Source: Rhizopus arrhizus | Lineage: Eukaryota > Mucoromycota > Mucoromycetes > Mucorales > Rhizopodaceae | DNA: 64,000 bases | Assembly: GCA_024220505.1 (NCBI GenBank) | Contig: JAKZZE010000034.1 | Span: 62,001-126,000, forward strand | Direction: 5' to 3' | In this document: positions 21,610 to 32,726 of the stretch, piece after piece | Position numbering within the stretch: position 1 is the first letter of the stretch | How the letters are laid out: every line of letters starts with the position of its first letter | Notes under the pieces: model-generated | Databases searched by the model: none | What the model saw: the letters and a program-made list of their open reading frames with translations, nothing else | Told to the model about the DNA's origin: nothing | Made by a program: the position numbers and the translations under genes

Positions 21610-23411
21610 TCAAAAATCTTCATTGGCTTCCTTGATTTCATTCAATAAAGCGTTATCAGGGTTTAAGCTTTGAAACAGTTGATAATCAAAATTCCCATTG
21701 GCCATTAATCTTGAAGCCATACGATCAATAGCGATCACGGCTAATACAGTTTGTATATAAGCGTCTATCAAATCATCTATACCAAGGCCAAGTTGATTGA
21801 AATCTTTACGGTCCATCAAGATTAACCTGGCCGTGTCCGTCGTCCATCCTCCGCTTGGTAACTTGATGGATAGATTTGTACCGAGCATATCCCAAGTATT
21901 AGCTATGACAAGTAAGTGATCATCCTCATTAACTTGTTTCTTACCATCTTCTTTTAATTCCCCTTGCAATGGGAGCCTTGCCTTACGTCCATAGATACAA
22001 ATAGGCTTAAATCCTTCTTTACTTCCTATTTATTTATAAAGATGATTATTGTCTTCTTCTCTTTTTCATTCTTTGTTTACCTGCTACCATCATACGAAGA
22101 TCACTTACGAACGTGTTGCTCTTTTTATTTGGAATTGTTCCTACATGAAAAAACTTTCCTGCCCTTGTCACACTTGACCAAGAAGCATTTCCAACGAGTG
22201 ATTGAACGATAAACTAGGATGAAATCAATAAAGCCCTATGAAAACTCTGATTTACCTTGTCATAGTGATGATCTTGACTCAAAAAGTTATCAAGCTCATT
22301 CTTATTTGTGATCGTATAGACTCCTTGACCGGCATTACTGTAAGGGACCTTGAGAACCGCATGTCCTCCCATCGAACGGATCCACAGGGGAACTTCACCC
22401 CGAGTGACATTGTTAATTGTCTCTGGAGTCCTAATCGCCAAACCTGTGTCGACAATCTCTGAATTATAAAAATCGTAAGCTCTTGCAGCCATCATTTTGT
22501 TTCTACCACCAGCAAGACAACTGATGATTTGATTCATGACGATCGTCTTTGTCTTTAGAGGAAATCGATTCCAAGGCTTTTGAGTCACATAACGAAAACA
22601 AGCACGGATTGGATGCCAATCTGATGAAAAAGAGATTAGAAAGATAAAAAAAAAGACGAATTCACCTACTCTTTTCTTTATCACGAATGTAAAGTATTTT
22701 GTCTACCCACTTGGCGTCAGGATCAGGATCATCCACATGCCATTCTACATGCCAAACATGTTCTTTTGCTACATCAGCCAAGACAGCAGCATAGCCTGTG
22801 GATTCCATCATGTTCTTGTCACATACCACAGCCAGTCCACCCAGTTGAGGATCTGCTTTTGAAAGTTGATGCTGAAAGGCAGATTCAATCACCAAACGAT
22901 AACCACCGTGTTCGTTATGTTCATCTGTTTCGGACAAAAGTGGCATTGATTTTTGACCAGAAGGACAAGAGTTTGTTTCGATCACGATCATTTGACGATG
23001 ACCAGAAGCGGTAGTTACATTAAATAGATCAGAGCCTAATCGAATTGAATGAATTATTCTACTACTTAGTGGTTATTTACCTGCCCATTGAAAATGATTT
23101 GGTGTATAGGACAATATTTTTTTCAACAACTCTGGTTTCACTTGAGGGTTCAGATGAGTATAACGAGCAATGATACGTTCATTTCCCAAAGCGAAAAATG
23201 ATTGAACAAGTGGATGAATTTGAGCATTCAGCACTCTTGGATAAAAATGCTGCTCTGATTCAAATTCACCTTGACCAAACTGACGTACTTCACCTTTAAA
23301 AGAAATTTTTTCTTCTTCAGGAGGTGTCTTTGGTGGAGAAGTAGATGTGATATCATCTACCTTAATATCTAATAATGAAGATAAAGAGCCAGAGAGAGTT
23401 TTATTTGACAT
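21610..23411 (-). CDS. ATP-grasp-like protein of unknown substrate
   Basis: Five exons (23081-23411, 22670-23035, 22256-22620, 22081-22213, 21610-22025) splice in phase to 536 residues. The middle carries [20 protein letters not shown], which resembles the nucleotide-binding strand and glycine loop of ATP-grasp enzymes, preceded by [15 protein letters not shown] and followed by [19 protein letters not shown]. The N-terminus is Ser/Thr/Pro-rich without a signal peptide. ATP-grasp enzymes ligate a carboxylate to an amine or thiol through an acyl phosphate; I cannot name this one's substrate. Its stop faces the HSF stop 380 bases away, and its start lies 86 bases from the stop of the MFS gene on the same strand. 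Confidence 0.65.
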
Positions 23412-23497
23412 GAGAAAATAAAGAAAAAAGAAGAAAGAAAAAGCTTTATAAAATAAGATAAAAAAGGGGGTGCTGCATGAATTTAGGCCAATTTTTT

Positions 23498-25126
23498 TTA
23501 TAGTTTGTAAATAATATTTCGATCTTGTTTATCCGTCAAATCCAAATAAACATCTGTTTCGAATTCTGGCGGATGATTCAAACGATGTCTGTTTTCCTTA
23601 TTCATAATAAAATAAACACAAAGCAAACAAACAATCAAGACAATATTAGCAATTATGTAGCCAATAATTGCACCTGTATAATAAGGTGCCTGATTCTCTG
23701 TCATCATGAGTGGTCCAATAAAATTACCCACTGTCACTGCCATCATATTAACGCCATTATAAAATACTTTTTTAGTATAGCCGGATACATTATTGGATAC
23801 TAATGTCTGAATCAGTGCACTCACACCTGTCATGGCCCAAGCAAGATAATATCCAATCAGTTTAGGTTTACCTGGTATCACTATCATTAAAATACAACCT
23901 AAAAGAGAAATGATTGACATCAAAATAGCTGTCAACGTGTTTTGTTGAAACCTCTTGGCGATTAAAATAGCAGACATTACAAATAGCGCTGCAGAGACAC
24001 CATTCGGTATTTGAAGAATGACGGATGTAAAGTTCTAAAATGAATTAAACACTTGTATTATTTGATGATCAACTTACTGAAAAACCAAGACCTTGGACAA
24101 ATAATGTGCTGAATGTGACCAGACCACCATTTTCTATTGAATTCAATAAATTGGCAAAGGAAATAAGGTACAATCGAGGTTCTTGAATTGCTTCCAATAT
24201 TTGCTTTGATCTAATCGTCCTATTCCTTACCACACAATTATCTTGAACTCTTTCTTTCACAATTTCTAATTCGATCTCTGTCAGCCTCAAGCGTTGATGA
24301 TGTGTGTCATCCACTAGAAAGAAGAAGGTCAAGGCACCTATCAAGATAGTAGCAATACCAAATACGATGTAGCCCCTATTATCATTTAGATAAGCATAGC
24401 AATTGAATTCATTCATACCATCTCCATGCACGCATATCAGCTACACCATCCATGTGTGCCAAACCATAAGCAACAACAACACCTAGCACTGTTCCTATAC
24501 TAGTACTGAGACCAACAAATCCCCAACACATGGACTGTTCTGATCGGCGATAAAGTGTATTCAACAAGATATAAATACAAGGATAAGTCACCCCTTCAAA
24601 GAAACCCAGCAGTAATCGACAACCGGCCAATTGAGCAAAATTTTGACACAGGGAAGTCAAGGTCATCACAATTCCCCAAAGTAATAAAACTGATCCAAGG
24701 TAACGAGCGATGGGTAACCTTTGAAGCAAATAATTATTGGGAATCTAAACCAATAAGATGAGCTTATTCACTGAACGCGTAAATCATGTACCTGACAAAT
24801 CAAATAACCCAAATAAAATATTGAACCTAACCAACTAAATTGTGTTCCAGATAAGTTGGCGTCTTCCATAATACCTAATACAGCAGCAACACTTAATGCC
24901 GATTTATCACAAAACTATGCTTATTCTAAATCAGTCGGTGAAAACAAGGATGCCTTCTTACTTGAATAAAAATAATTAAAAAGATGGTTGGGAGCACTTT
25001 CCAATTCAACTTTCGAACAAAATCTCTCTCTTCTTTTGTGTTTATATACTTTTGATCGCCGTCTGTCTCTTTAGCAAAGTCATCATCTTTTGTCATAAGG
25101 TCCATTTCTTGACTTTTATAACTCAT
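23498..25126 (-). CDS. MFS transporter, anion:cation symporter type (Dal5/allantoate permease-like)
   Basis: The product is a plasma-membrane permease of the major facilitator superfamily. It starts at ATG 25126 with an acidic cytosolic N-terminus and EERDFVRKLNWKVLPTIF, the usual entry to helix 1 in this subfamily. Characteristic blocks follow: GSIFYLGYLICQIP, then CRLLLGFFEGVTYPCIYIL, the central loop with LTEIELEIVKERV, and WAMTGVSALIQTLVSNNVSG in helix 8-9. About five exons with short introns are needed (for example near 24731-24791, 24916-24961 and 24035-24078). Twelve hydrophobic segments can be counted. Relatives carry allantoate, nicotinate, biotin or other organic anions; the substrate here is not determined. 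Confidence 0.85.
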
Positions 25127-26416
25127 TTTTAAAGGAATAGAAAGAAAGAAAGAAAAAAGGCAGAAAAATAGGGATTTTATTTGCACTATCATCACATGTA
25201 GCAGACTTGTATCAAATCATCTCCTTTAATTACAAAGCCAGAAAAAAAAGGCGCTTACTTTATTATTTGAATCAGTTATAATAAACTTGTATGAATACTT
25301 TCTTTTATTAAGAAACTACAACGGAGAATAAAATAATTCCCGAAAATAGGATTTTGGTTTATGCAATATTTAATCTATCATACAAGCCAAGACTATAGGT
25401 ATACGTATCAAGTATAGCTCTTAGATGAGAATAGGTATATTTTTACATTAAAATAGAGGCCAATGTCATCATTTAATAACATAAACTGATGTTATTCCCA
25501 ATGTATTTTGATGAATGCTATAGATAGTAAATTTACTAATAAGTGATTCGCACTGTCGATGATTGCTTCAAAAAAATGAAAGCTAAAGAAACAGCCTCTC
25601 TATTTCAAATTAATGTATTTTTATTGTTGTTTAGCTTTAGATATCAATATTTTTGCTTATATAATAGCTTCATTAAACGTGCTTTCTCTCTTTTACATCT
25701 AAAATGCACACTTGATTTCATATTTCATTATTTTTCTTTTATAGATTGAATAGTAATTAAATAAAATTAGCAAAGTTTATTTATTAAGTTTTTATTGAGA
25801 AAAAAAAATGCTTCAACTGAATAATAACCGTACATTCTTAAAGGGTCGTATGTCTATGGCAGACTGTTTACATGAATAATCTATGAATACTGCAGCTCTT
25901 ATCAATTTTATATGTTTATGTCAGCATTGTATACATATTATATGCAGTGGTCACGAAAAAATCAAGGCTCTTATACAAGGCGTTACGTTGTTAAACTGAC
26001 AGAATATGACTGTATCTACTTTGGAGACAGGTGTAAATACTACTTAAAAATGGCGAGATATTGATAGTGCTTGCATTGGAAGAAATTATGATAAACAGTT
26101 TTGTGAAAACTACAAATCACAGCAGCAAGTTTCAATTAAACTAAATCGTGAAAAGCTCTGCAACTGGACATGAATTGTACAAAAATGGAAAGTGTTGAAT
26201 AATGAGAAATTAAGCACTTGTTTTTTTTTGATGCGGCTTTCTGAATTTAGTTACTTGTGAAAGACTGGAATGACTAAGCAGAAAGGATATACATTTCTTC
26301 ACTTCAAAATAGATGAAGCCCAAGTCAATTATATTGCTCTTTAAAAAGATGGAAATGAAAGAATCATTGAATGTTTTTCTTTTCTTTTCTATCTACAAAA
26401 CATCTCTATTTTCAAT
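25127..26416. other. Intergenic region with a decayed coding stretch
   Basis: Mostly AT-rich. Between about 25975 and 26200 a plus-strand frame broken by stops reads RDIDSACIGRNYDKQF and QQQVSIKLNREKLCNW, which looks like old protein-coding, probably transposon-derived, sequence. The family is not recognised. The last 50 bases before 26417 are pyrimidine-rich and likely the GST leader. Confidence 0.35.
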
Positions 26417-27202
26417 ATGACCTTAAACCTCACTCTTTACACATTCAAAGCCTCTCTTTGGGGAGCCGCTCCACGCTTAACCATCAATGAACTCAATATA
26501 AGCAATGTTAAACAGATTGAAATAGACATATCAAATGCCAGAAACTTCAGTCCTAGCTATCTGCACATCAACCCTAAACATACTGTTCCCGCACTGGAAA
26601 TTGATGAAGATGGTAGTAAAAAGTATTCGAATGATACAACATCTGTCATTCATTATTTAAATGAGATCACAGGTAGCAAACTATCCATTCCCGAGAAAAA
26701 AGCCGAAATTGACAAATTCATAAGAGAGATGCACGAAGAAGCTGATATAGGAAACATTCTTTTTTTGACATCTGGAAGCAAACAGGAATCAGAAGTTAAA
26801 AAAATTGGATAGACTGGTTTCCTCGAGAATCGTATCCAATACCTGCAAGCTTATTTGAAAGAGGTTTCAAAATATGTTGATGTCTATCACAAGTCGATTC
26901 AAGAGTCCCAAAGTGTGTTAAATGTCCATCAAGGGATTTCAGATACCAAGACTATGTTTGCTCGAAATATGCAACTTTGGGAAGTAGGAAAAAAAATTCT
27001 AGACAAAGCTGAATCTCTCTTGAATTCAAATGGTGATTATCTTTTTGGTAGGCATTCTGTTGCCGATCTTCATTTTGCGCCTTACCTCTTCCGTATCATA
27101 ATTGTCCGCAAGCCTGAACAAGTATTTGAAAATCGTCTTGGTCTCAAGGCTTACTATGAGTGTGCTCAAGTTCGTCCTAGCTTCTCTAAAACTTTCAAAT
27201 AA
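26417..27202 (+). pseudogene. Glutathione S-transferase-like gene with one in-frame TAG
   Basis: The frame from ATG 26417 shows a GST N-terminal thioredoxin-like fold: LTLYTFKASLWGAAPRLTI (candidate Ser/Cys-position region), then HINPKHTVPALEIDEDGSK with the conserved cis-proline, and NDTTSVIHYLNE. After a TAG at 26810-26812 the same frame continues as FLENRIQYLQAYL through the all-alpha C-terminal domain to FGRHSVADLHFAPYLF and a TAA at 27202. Apart from that one stop all 262 codons are open and there is no intron signal to remove it. It may be a fresh pseudogene, an allele, a sequencing error or a read-through gene. Confidence 0.75.
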
Positions 27203-27595
27203 CTTGATAATAAATTATTTTGTTACATCATATACCTTGTAATTAGTTGCATTACACTTTATTCCGAAATTATTAGTATACTTTCGAGTAAAAAATTCGT
27301 GCAAATAAAATAAAATAAAAAAATGGCGCAAAAGAACAAATTTAGCGTAGAAGCAGGAAAAAATTTTGAGAATAAGAATAATAGCAATAATGAGTACATA
27401 TAACAAAAGAAGAAAAAAAAAAAACTAGTAGGTAGAAAATAGATAATATATCAATATGAAACTTACCAATAACAAGAAAAGTACATTAAATGATAAAATG
27501 TGCAACAACCGAAGGTTAATAAACAAAGTACCAAATTATTTAAGTTCAAGCTTACCAAATTGCATCTAGGGTAACACTGCGATAACTGTTGGAAA

Positions 27596-29728
27596 TTACA
27601 AGGTTCTAGGTAAAACTTGTCGTTCTGCATTCTCTTCAGATCGTCTTCTTCTTCTTCTTCTAGTCGGGCCACTTCTTTCATCTCCAGCACGTTGAAACTT
27701 CTCTGATATTTCACCATTCAAGCGAAGGTTACGAACAATATGAATCAGATTTAGGCATGCTGCCAAATCTCGATTCCATAAAAGCTCACAGAGTTCTTCA
27801 GCACCTGAAATGTTTTGCACAGTCACTTTGCAATTTTGATTTGTACATCTAAGAGACAAAAAAAAAAAAGAACAAGTCAGCGAACAATTTTGATAATCAT
27901 TGATCAGAGTATTTGATTACCTAAGTAAACCATGACAAATGGCTTCAGGATTGTTTTGTCTTTGATACGGCCATGGATTCGGTATTCTCTTGAAGGCTAT
28001 CGGACTACGATTCTCACAAGGAGGGTAGCACTGACTTGTTTGAAACTCATCAATCAAATACACCAAGAATCCATGGTTTTTCAGCAGCCTTCTGAATCCG
28101 ACGCCTCTCGCAGGTTATTGATATCGGGTATTTGGAGCAGAATGGTTACCCACAACAAAAATAGCATCGTTTCCAAACTTGCTTTTCAATTTAGCGACCA
28201 TATCCTCGCTAGCTTTCTGCCTTCTAATGTACTTGGACAGTTTCAATTTTCGATGCAAGGGATGAGTAGTCAAATGATTAGTTGTAGTTTCAGTATAATG
28301 CCTTTACAAAAATTCAGTGGTCATTGCACGGTTTCTAAGATATTCTTCAAAAGTTTGTAGATCCAAAGATCGAGAATTTACAAGAGTACCTTCAGCATTT
28401 TGTACTTCTTGTGGTTTAACGGCTTCATAGATACGATGATACTTCTTTGTTTTTTCCATTTTATTTTGGCAAGACTTGGTATATCTATATGTGCGTGGTA
28501 CATTAATAGTAGAATTTCCATGTACACAGTACAAAAGGTCTCGTCTTCCAGAGTCAATGGTGACACAGCGCCCAGTAATTTCTCCATGTTGTTGAGCATT
28601 GAGGTCTGTTATGTAAGGCTCAGGTTCTACGAACATATTTTGAAGACCAATACATTGATGCTTTCTAACTTGTCTTTTTTTAAGGACTGCGACACCCACA
28701 CTATCTATTTGGATTGTTTCACGAAATCGAAGCACATGAAGTTCTTGAGGTTTCAAAGCTGCAGAATTCATACCAAGTATCTCGACCCAGAGATTCATTT
28801 TATTGATTCCATTATTCCACTGACGTTCAAGAATATTTTGACAGAGAATTTTACTATCAATTGTTGCATAGCCATGTATCCAGGTTCTGCAAAGAGGAAA
28901 ACAATTGAAAATAGGTAATGTGAGAGTTTCAAATAAGCGAACAAGATGATAAAAGGCCATCATGAGCCCATGTGGGTTAGCTTTGGCATCGTAGTAAATA
29001 TTGTTCTGTTCAAATGTGTATCGGACTGGATACGAAGTCAAGATGGGTGTTAGTCTTTGCAAAGCTTGGTTGTAAATCGGGTCTTGAAAAAGAAGTTCGA
29101 TAGAAGATGGATCAACAATTCTAGAAAATAAAAGTTCTTTAAATTGTCTTGCTGGAAGTGCGGCTTGTTCATATATCTCGTTGGAGATTGCTTCAGTGTT
29201 TATACCTTCTTCTTGTCTTTTCCTAATCAAGTCAGCTTTTCTTTGATGAATTTGCAATAAAGTGTTGATTGCACGACGAAAATGATTGCCAAAATGAGCT
29301 CCAATATTATTGATATAAGCAGTGTACATTTTCAGTCCTTCCACTGAAGATGATTGTTGAGCATATTTAAGCCCGGGCCTTATATATGAAGTAAAATTGA
29401 GATATTTTTGAATATATTGACCAATGAATGCACGTCTGCGAGCTGTTGCCTCACCCACACAGCCTTGACAATAATTCACTAAGGATAATCATACTTTAGA
29501 AAAGAACCCTTTGTTAATGTAAGAAGCGATATCAAAACTGGCATCATCTTGAAGTGTGCAGAGAAATATGAATTTGGATAAGGAGTACGCATGTGTTGTA
29601 GTAGCATGGATGATGTTTACGAACTTCTCCAATCGCTCTCGATACTGCTCGTTCCAGCCAATGCCATCGATAGATGATTTCACAGATAAAATACTATCAT
29701 CAGAAACAAGAGTCCCAGTAGTACTCAT
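27596..29728 (-). pseudogene. Fanzor1-type RNA-guided endonuclease (TnpB-like), copy B, inactivated
   Basis: Same gene as copy A, starting at ATG 29728, with the 72-nt intron at 27849-27920. It lacks copy A's one-base deletion, so 391 consecutive codons (28304-29479) are open and cover the N-terminal helical region and the RuvC-I Asp motif. It keeps the three shared stops: TGA 29489-29491, TAA 28304-28306 and TAA 28115-28117. RuvC-II Glu, the zinc ribbon and RuvC-III Asp all remain readable. A few amino-acid changes separate it from copy A. It is the better template for recognising the family, but it is still interrupted. Confidence 0.85.
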
Positions 29729-30163
29729 GGTGCCAGCTGGAGTACTCGGTTGAGAATCTTAATTCATGATAAAAGCTAGTATTACTAATGGAATAAAAAA
29801 GTTGTGAGAGATCAATTATTATTTTATATCAAGCATGATTTACCTGTTTGAATATGTATATAATTAACACTGTCACAAATTAACAAGGTATGAATGTAGG
29901 ATTGATAAAAGTAAGAGAAAGAAGGAAATAGACGGGGTTTTATATAGTATTTTTCGGCAATAATATAACTTTGATTAATAGCATTGCTTGTTCTTTGTTA
30001 TGGAATATATTATAACAAAACTAATGATTAAACATAATTATGAATGCACCAATAAGTGAATAAAGCTAAATGAACATAAGACACTCTGTAACATGATAAA
30101 AAATAAATAAAAAAGCTGTGCTTTTGCATATGTACCTAAGACAAGGACCAAAACAACAACTAT

Positions 30164-30655
30164 TTGTATGCTATTTCTCCTTATGGTATAGTAAAAGTCA
30201 AAGTAAAGAGACCAAGAGCACCTGTCCCTTTGAAGAAGAGAAAGACAGCAAGAAGTGCACAGACTTTTGAAAATTCCAAAAGGGGAACAGTTACTGAATA
30301 TTATAATTCCATTGCAAATGCTGTTGATATTTTGTATAAGCAAGGATGATTGAAGAACAGCTACATTGTTATGGATAATGTTCCTATTCACAAGAATACT
30401 GATATTATAAAATGCATCGAGCAACGCTGCTACGACTGTGTTTATCTTCCGGATTACTCCCCTGAGCTCAACCTGATTGAACAGCTTTGGTCAGTATGTA
30501 AAAGTAAGCTTAAAAGAAAAGAGCTTTCGCAGGAAAAGGCATGATCGTCTAGAAGTGAAGATACATACAGCAGAATCTTTTTGAGCGATATTAAAGGATT
30601 TTGTAGATATTCAGCTGCTAGATTCGAAGACTGTTTGAACCATAAGCCAATATAG
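30164..30655 (+). pseudogene. Tc1/mariner DDE transposase, C-terminal fragment, copy B
   Basis: Counterpart of 2364-2855, with VMDNVPIHK and LPDYSPELNLIEQLW (Pro to Leu and Pro to Ser changes against copy A). The same TGA codons interrupt it. The first catalytic Asp and the DNA-binding domain are missing. Confidence 0.75.
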
Positions 30656-30679
30656 TATTCTTTTTTTTTGCATTTTTGC

Positions 30680-31720
30680 ATTTTTACTGTCATTTGAACC
30701 AAAGGACCTTGATTCTGACAGTGAAGACCGTCCAGTTGAATCAAACATCAGCTTTGACCCATTCATTAAACAGATGAGCTACGATAATATCAATATGACA
30801 GCATTATACAATCGTCAATTAATGATAATATTCAGCTTCAACACAAATTCACAAATATAAGTAATAACAACCGAAAAAGCTTTTATTGGTAGTCCTTTGC
30901 ACCACAGTCTCAGAAATATATGGTACAGATGTCTTCATAAAAAATTATTTACTCGACCCAATTTGCATAAAATCATTTCAACAAATGTAGACGATGAATA
31001 TTATCAATTGTGCAAATTACCAAAACAAAACAACATATGCCTTTTACTTGCATTCAAAAAATACTTGTGAAATCTTATTGGTTCTAACTGCAGCTCAATA
31101 TTCCTGGATTTATCTACACTTAGACTTTTCAAGTATTACATCTTACATTATCACGACAAGTTTACAATATATATTTTTTTTGCCACAGTCATCCGATTCA
31201 TATGAAAAACTCCCTGGCAACAGTTCTTTGAATAGACTCCTGTTTTGAACCAAATTATCATCCATCAAATCCAGAAAGAACTATCAAGCCTACTTGCTCA
31301 CAACTCTTTATGTTAATGTTTTTTGTATTTTTGTGACAAGTCACTGTTTAGTATGTTTAGAGAATTTTATTTAAAATAATCCTCATTTAAGCGGATAATA
31401 TTTAGCGTATATATCGCCTTTCCGTCCGAGACAGATAAAAAAAGAAAAAGGAGACTAAAATCTTTTTGGGTCACTGTTTAATACGGTTAAACAATATTTT
31501 TATTTAAAATTAAACGTAAAAGAAGCTAAAAGATCACCCTTATGGGAACAGGGGCAAAAAAAAAAAGTAAAAATAAAATAAATAAAAAAAGAACAGAGAG
31601 GAGAATAAGAAGGAACTTGTGAAGAAATCATTGTTTAATATGTTTTTATTATGTTTAATCCTTTTACTTTTTGATGAGTTTTAATAAACTTTTTTTTTAA
31701 AAAGTTTATCAATGCTTACT
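30680..31720 (+). pseudogene. Decayed remnant of the unidentified transposon family, copy B
   Basis: Duplicate of 6680-7740 with the same broken frames (DSDSEDRPVESN, CHSHPIH, QIQKELSSL). It has an internal deletion of about 29 bases relative to copy A and one GCATTTTT unit more at its left edge. Confidence 0.45.
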
Positions 31721-32415
31721 TTTAATATATGGGGACTGAATGCATGTAGACCAATGCTTCATTGTGTAGCCATAGGGACCAACCATGGAAACTAATTTTG
31801 ATAACAAAGGTCATTTAGCATCGATAAAATGCTCATTTTTTAATCGACAGTTTTATAACTTAAAAATCAATCTACTAGAAATTTTATAAAGGCGAATATG
31901 ATAGATCCAAGCCAATTTGAGAACTTTTGTACTTGCATTTAACAAAATTTTAAAGCTTGGATTTATCAAGTTAATCCAAAGTTTGATCAATAAAATACAG
32001 TAATTTTAACATACTTTCGCTATGAATGATGTATATTCACATCATTGCTTTCATACTAGCTTTTTTATCACAGAAATTATGATTTGTAAACAAGCTCTTT
32101 TTAGGTATTCTTTCTTTAGGTAATATATGTTTCTGTAAGCGAATTTTAATATAAAACGTTTTCGTTAACTATCCTAAATGTATTATGACTCCGAGAGTAT
32201 TGTATGAATTTCATCTTTGTCATTTGAAATTACAAAACTTTATAAGTCCGAATTATTTGACCAATAGAATTACGGATTGAAGCATAATAGAAGCTTGCGT
32301 TGATCTAGTTTAACTAAAAATAGTTTACTAGTAAAAAAAATGCTTTTCACGTTTTTAATTTATTTACTATTTAAATAACAAAAAGAGATGTAAGAAACTA
32401 CAATAAACCAAATAA

Positions 32416-32446
<31 letters not shown>

Positions 32447-32726
32447 TTTTCAGGCAAGTATAAATGTATGCCATTAATCAAATCTAATAATACACTTTTT
32501 TAAAACTGATCAATTTTGTGCTCAGATCTCATTTTAATTTTACTGCACGTTAAAAAAAAAATTCCAAAAAAGGTTAAAAGTTGATTATAATAATACTTTT
32601 TGTCGGTTGAACATTTTTCACGTTTTTCCGGAAAGTTGTTTATTTTTTTGATTTATATAAAAAGCCATTTTTTTTTTTACAACAATTCAGTCTTTTCCCC
32701 TCAACTTTTAAAAAAGAACTTGCAAT

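Larger units (their letters stand above)
27541..30669 (-). mobile_element. Fanzor-bearing DNA element, copy B (inverted)
   Basis: Reverse complement of 2349-5477 with only scattered differences. Its transposase end (30669) abuts the P450 segmental duplication through a T-run and one extra GCATTTTT unit. Its nuclease end (27541) abuts unique DNA. As in copy A, no clear terminal inverted repeats or target-site duplication were found. Confidence 0.7.
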
